DNA of 64,000 bases from NCBI RefSeq assembly GCF_001673635.1, contig NZ_LZMH01000043.1, positions 62,001 through 126,000 of the forward strand, in the 5' to 3' direction. Both the position numbers and the translations under genes were made by a program. The notes below the pieces were generated by a model that made no database searches, was not told the origin of the DNA, and saw only the letters and a list, made by a program, of their open reading frames with translations. Each line of letters begins with the position of its first letter. Position 1 is the stretch's first letter. Shown in pieces: positions 60,673 through 64,000 of the stretch. The DNA is from Mycobacterium asiaticum. GTDB lineage: Bacteria; Actinomycetota; Actinomycetes; Mycobacteriales; Mycobacteriaceae.

Positions 60673-61860
60673 TTGAGTGATCTGTACTACGACCCGTGGG
60701 ACGTTGACATCGACTTGGATCCCTATCCGACTTATCGTCGCCTACGAGACGAGTGCCCGGTCTACCACAACGAGCGGCATGACTTTTGGGGGATAAGCCG
60801 TTACGCGGACGTCGATGCCGCGTTGAAAGACACGGCGCGGCTCAGTTCCGCGAAAGGCGACATTTTGGAAGTCGTTATGACAGATCCGGTGATGCCGCCG
60901 GGCATCTTCATCAACGAGGACCCGCCACTGCACACCATTCACCGTGCGATCGTGTCCAGGGCGTTCACCCCGAAGAAGATGCGAGCCATCGAGGACAAAA
61001 TTCGCGGCTTTTGTGCTGCCTGTCTTGATCCGCTAGTCGGTAGCGAAAGCTTCGACTTCGTAAAGGATTTGGGAGCCGAACTCCCCATGCGCACGATTGG
61101 AATGCTTGCCGGCATTCCCGACGCCGAACAGCCGGCCGTGCGGGCGCATGCCAATCAGGTGCTGCGCAACGAAGCCGGACAACCGATGGCAGTCAAGAAG
61201 GACCGTTACTTCACCGGTGAAATGTTCAGCGAATACGTGGAGTGGCGGGAGAATAATCCTTCGGATGATTTGATCACTGAGCTGCTGAACGTCGAGTTCG
61301 AGGACGAAAACGGCATCACCCGCAGGCTGACCAAACAGGAGCTCACCGTGTTCCTGGCGGTCGTCGCGGGCGCCGGCGTCGAGACAACGGGGCGCATGTT
61401 CGGCTGGATGGGCAAAGTCCTGGCCGAACACCCCGACCAACGCAAAGAACTGGCCCAGGACCACGGGCTGATACCGACCGCCATCGAAGAACTGCTCCGC
61501 TTCGAGCCGCCCGGCCCGCATGTGGCACGCTACGTCGCCAGCGATGACGTCACGTTTCAAGGACACGTGGTGCCGGCCGGCAGCGCCCTGCTGGTCATGT
61601 TGGCGTCAGCCAACCGCGACGAACGCCACTTCGACGACCCCGACAGGTTCGACATTCGCCGAAAACCAGGCGGTCACCTGACCTTTGGCCGCGGAGCGCA
61701 CTTCTGCGTGGGTTCTCCCCTGGCCCGCTTAGAGGGCCGCGTAGCGCTCGAAGAGGTGCTGAAGCGATGGCCGGATTGGGACGTGGACATGGCCGCGGCG
61801 CGACGCTCACGCACCTCCACGGTGCGCGGTTGGGACAGCATGCCGGCCGTCGTCGGCTGA
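60673..61860 (+). CDS. Cytochrome P450 (second of two)
   Basis: A 395-residue P450. It has the I-helix VAGAGVETTGRM, ExxR in EELLRFE and heme motif FGRGAHFCVG with the axial Cys. The start is TTG at 60673 with GAGGAG 6 bp upstream, giving (M)SDLYYDPWD, the usual N-terminus of this P450 group; an ATG at 60646 is in frame. It is transcribed away from the other cluster genes under sites D/E. The acid residue before TT in the I-helix is present as Glu, rather than the common Asp. Confidence 0.87.
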   Translation: MSDLYYDPWDVDIDLDPYPTYRRLRDECPVYHNERHDFWGISRYADVDAALKDTARLSSAKGDILEVVMTDPVMPPGIFINEDPPLHTIHRAIVSRAFTPKKMRAIEDKIRGFCAACLDPLVGSESFDFVKDLGAELPMRTIGMLAGIPDAEQPAVRAHANQVLRNEAGQPMAVKKDRYFTGEMFSEYVEWRENNPSDDLITELLNVEFEDENGITRRLTKQELTVFLAVVAGAGVETTGRMFGWMGKVLAEHPDQRKELAQDHGLIPTAIEELLRFEPPGPHVARYVASDDVTFQGHVVPAGSALLVMLASANRDERHFDDPDRFDIRRKPGGHLTFGRGAHFCVGSPLARLEGRVALEEVLKRWPDWDVDMAAARRSRTSTVRGWDSMPAVVG

Positions 61861-61928
61861 CAGGGCGACCTCGGCTGCACTACTGGCCCTGCGGTTCACC
61901 TAACCTTCGGCGTTGACGTCTCCCCGAG

Positions 61929-62492
61929 ATGCGGCTTTCAGTGTGGACACGCGCGGTCACCTTTCTGCTTACCGATATCGAGGGCTCCACCGCCGCGTGG
62001 GAGGCCGATGCCGACGCTATGGCGAGGGCACTCGCGCGACACGACGAGCTCGTCGAGCAAGTAGTCACCTCCCGCGGCGGGCGGCTCGTCAAGACGCGCG
62101 GTGAAGGGGACGCGACGTTCTCGGTATTCGATCGGCCGTCGGCGGCAGCCGCCGCCGCAATCGAGCTGCAGGAAGCAATCCGTCACGAGCCGTGGGCGCT
62201 GCGAGAGCCCATGCGTATCCGCGTGGCCCTACACACCGGTGAGGTCGAGCTTCGCGACGGTGATTACTTCGGCCGTGCGGTCAATCGCGCTGCGCGGCTG
62301 CGGTCGCTGGCGACGGGTGGGCAGATCCTGTGCTCGGGTGCGACGGCAGAGCTGGTCATCGACACGATTCCGGATGATGTCGTGCTGGGTGACCTGGGCA
62401 TGCGGCAGCTGAAAAACCTGCTACGCCCCGAGCAAGTGTTCGCTGTGCTGCAATGTGTTACCTGTGTCAATGATCCGGCTGATACCGGATGA
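61929..62492 (+). CDS. Stand-alone class III nucleotide cyclase domain
   Basis: A 187-residue protein that is almost only a cyclase homology domain: FLLTDIEGST with the first metal Asp, the TRGEGDATF motif with the second, YFGRAVNRAARLRSLA with the Asn/Arg transition-state region. In mycobacteria this sequence type normally begins a much longer cyclase-ATPase-LuxR regulator (about 1000 residues). Here it stops shortly after EQVFAV, so it may be a truncated relic or a small free cyclase. It would make cAMP in the cytoplasm. Confidence 0.75.
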   Translation: MRLSVWTRAVTFLLTDIEGSTAAWEADADAMARALARHDELVEQVVTSRGGRLVKTRGEGDATFSVFDRPSAAAAAAIELQEAIRHEPWALREPMRIRVALHTGEVELRDGDYFGRAVNRAARLRSLATGGQILCSGATAELVIDTIPDDVVLGDLGMRQLKNLLRPEQVFAVLQCVTCVNDPADTG

Positions 62493-62510
62493 CGTGGTCG
62501 TACCCCGCGG

Positions 62511-63131
62511 TCATTCGCGGTGGACGCTTGACGGCTGCGACGGCTCACTGGGCGAATGACTTTGCCAAGTGTCACGATCGGCGTGCTCGTTCAGAGCCCA
62601 GCGTGAAGCCAGGGTGTCGCAAATGGTGCGTTGCTCGGTCTCATTCAGGTCGTGCATAAGGAGTCCTTCGACGGTGAAGATGCCGATCATCACCTCGGCT
62701 TCCACAGTCGAAGTTGAAACTCCCGCAGTCTCCAATTCGTAACGGAACATACTGCCGGTAATCAGGTGGAAGTTGCGATGCCACTCGGCGATGGAGGCCG
62801 AATGCTCGACGCGGGAGTGCACCGTCGTCACTAGGCGGCTCATCTGGCGCAACTGACGAACGACCCACAGCACTCGAGCGGGAATCGGTTCGGTCGCCAC
62901 TTGTTGGTACTGCGGCCAGATGTCGGCCATGACGGAGTCAAGCACAGCGATCAGAACGTCGTCCTTATCCCCGAAGTACCAGTAGATGGTGTTTGGTGCG
63001 ACCCCGGCTTCCTTGGCAAGGCGACTCATCGAGGTGGCGTCGTAGCCGGCGTCGATGAACAGCCGTCGTGCTGCCACGACAATTTCTGCACGCTTCTCGT
63101 CGGCGGCCTGCGGGCGTTTGTTCCGTGCCAT
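62511..63131 (-). CDS. TetR-family regulator
   Basis: A 206-residue repressor: helix-turn-helix RRLFIDAGYDATSMSRLAKEAGVAPNTIYWYFGDKDDVLIAV and a helical ligand domain. The tail is Ser/Pro-rich. It is divergent from the hydrolase at 63234 across two identical palindromes, which it presumably binds. It is distinct from the TetR at 54240, as the operators differ completely. Confidence 0.85.
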   Translation of the reverse strand: MARNKRPQAADEKRAEIVVAARRLFIDAGYDATSMSRLAKEAGVAPNTIYWYFGDKDDVLIAVLDSVMADIWPQYQQVATEPIPARVLWVVRQLRQMSRLVTTVHSRVEHSASIAEWHRNFHLITGSMFRYELETAGVSTSTVEAEVMIGIFTVEGLLMHDLNETEQRTICDTLASRWALNEHADRDTWQSHSPSEPSQPSSVHRE

Positions 63132-63163
63132 CGTTCCCTCTATATCGACTAGATCACACTATG

Positions 63164-63210
63164 TTGAACGACATTCAAGAACTTGTTAGCTTTTGTTGAA
63201 CGCCATTCAA
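63164..63210. promoter_or_regulatory. Two identical palindromic operators (TTGAA-CGnCA-TTCAA)
   Basis: TTGAACGACATTCAA (63164-63178) and TTGAACGCCATTCAA (63196-63210) differ at one base. With flanking bases the unit is an 18-bp direct repeat. Spacing is 32 bp, about three helical turns. Both are in the divergent gap between the TetR gene and the hydrolase. Confidence 0.65.
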
Positions 63211-63233
63211 GATACTCGATGGGGGCCGGAACC

Positions 63234-64000
63234 ATGAATGAACGACTCAGTTACGTCCGACACGACGTCACTTTTATGTCCGAGGGCACATCCTGCGCCG
63301 CGTGGCTCTACCGGCCGGAAGGCGTTGAGAATCCGCCCATCGTCGTACTGGCTCATGGGTTTGCCGCCTTCCGCGAACTGCGCCTGGACGCCTACGCCGC
63401 ACGATTCGCCGAGGCAGGCTACGCCGCCCTGGTATTCGACTACCGGCACTGGGGTGCCAGCGAAGGACAACCCCGCCGCATCCTTGACATCGCCAAACAG
63501 CACGCTGACTGGCGGGCCGCCATCGCCTACGCCCGCACCCTGGACAACGTCGACACCACCCGGGTCGTGGGATGGGGTTCCTCCTTCGGCGGCGGTCACG
63601 TCCTGCACTTGGCGGCCCGCGACCACGATCTCGCAGCCGCTGTCGTCCAGGTGCCGCACGTCACCGGACCCGCATCAGCGTTCTCTCAATCCCCCAAACT
63701 GGTCGCACGCCTCATCGCCGCAGGATTGCGCGATCAGGTCGGCGCATGGCTCGGGCGGGCACCGTACCGGGTGAAGTCCATCGGCAGGCCCGGCGAGGTC
63801 GCCATGATGACCTCGCCCGGCGCCTTTGAACTCGTCGAGGAGATGGCCGGGGGTGAAGCGGCCGAGCACAAGCGTGAGCAACTTCTCGCCGAAAACGACG
63901 TCGCCGCCCGCATCGCCCTGCGGGTGCCGCTGTACTCGCCGGGACGCAAGGTCGCAGACATCACGGCGCCGACCCTGGTGCAGCTCGCCAAACGTGACGA
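63234..64000 (+). CDS. Alpha/beta hydrolase, C-terminus outside window
   Basis: The frame is open from an ATG at 63234 to the window end (255 codons). The start MNERLSYVRHDVTFMSEGTS is followed by VVLAHGFAAFRE (oxyanion loop), VFDYRHWGASEG, and the nucleophile elbow GWGSSFGGG with Ser. The acid and His of the triad are past the edge or near it. The family (DLH/X-Pro peptidase-like hydrolases) cleaves esters or C-C bonds. It is controlled by the divergent TetR and its two operators. Confidence 0.82.
   Translation, partial: MNERLSYVRHDVTFMSEGTSCAAWLYRPEGVENPPIVVLAHGFAAFRELRLDAYAARFAEAGYAALVFDYRHWGASEGQPRRILDIAKQHADWRAAIAYARTLDNVDTTRVVGWGSSFGGGHVLHLAARDHDLAAAVVQVPHVTGPASAFSQSPKLVARLIAAGLRDQVGAWLGRAPYRVKSIGRPGEVAMMTSPGAFELVEEMAGGEAAEHKREQLLAENDVAARIALRVPLYSPGRKVADITAPTLVQLAKRD

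Overview
The window is high-GC actinobacterial DNA, almost certainly from a non-tuberculous Mycobacterium (sensu lato). Genus-typical markers are an MPT64-type antigen (45685-46449), a UPF0677/LCMT-type methyltransferase, a DUF732 secreted protein, a PknH-sensor-type lipoprotein, a PknB-type kinase and many small exported proteins. There is no rRNA, tRNA or CRISPR array. Genes are dense and no gene-free gap exceeds about 200 bases. The longer gaps hold short palindromes or nothing I can recognise.

Layout. 1-1076: a glycosyltransferase cut by the window edge and a divergent TetR regulator sharing a perfect inverted repeat. 1260-4644: a bacteriophytochrome whose output domain is a PP2C/SpoIIE (RsbU-type) phosphatase, convergent with an RsbW-type anti-sigma kinase and an RsbV-type STAS protein. 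Together they look like a light- or redox-gated partner-switching pathway. 4714-8718: two overlapping methyltransferases, a collagen-like exported protein, a membrane protein and a RES/Xre toxin-antitoxin pair. 8769-16183: a MerR regulator with a VIT-VWA-DUF4349 membrane protein, a sensor-domain lipoprotein, a PAP2 lipid phosphatase and a GT-C-like membrane protein. 16315-21004: small exported proteins, a GIY-YIG-like protein, a Ser/Thr kinase with a 10-C tract in its extracellular stalk, a TPM protein and a glutathione-peroxidase-like protein. 21083-30838: a short second-type aconitase, a molybdenum hydroxylase (FAD subunit plus fused 2Fe-2S/Moco subunit), a SnoaL protein, a multicopper oxidase with FG-GAP-like repeats and a MobA-like nucleotidyltransferase.

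30909-36073 looks like an accessory segment. It contains a frameshifted PLD/helicase/DUF3427 gene, a truncated IS3-family transposase and a lipase-type hydrolase. 36146-53465 is mixed. It has a nitronate monooxygenase-like enzyme, an exported GH2 glycosidase with a tiny acidic ORF next to it, a RclC/RclR-like pair (reactive-chlorine response), a MarR-azoreductase operon, the MPT64 homologue, a UvrA paralogue and several membrane proteins.

53563-61860 is the most coherent system. A TetR regulator, a SnoaL protein, a luciferase-type flavin monooxygenase, three SDRs, two cytochromes P450 and a ferredoxin are tied together by six copies of one palindrome (consensus CTRTACGNNNGTAYAG). The copies occur in every divergent or upstream promoter gap of the cluster. 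This reads as an undescribed catabolic regulon for a hydrophobic or cyclic substrate; the substrate cannot be deduced. The right end has a short class III cyclase, another TetR with two identical operators, and an alpha/beta hydrolase that runs off the window.
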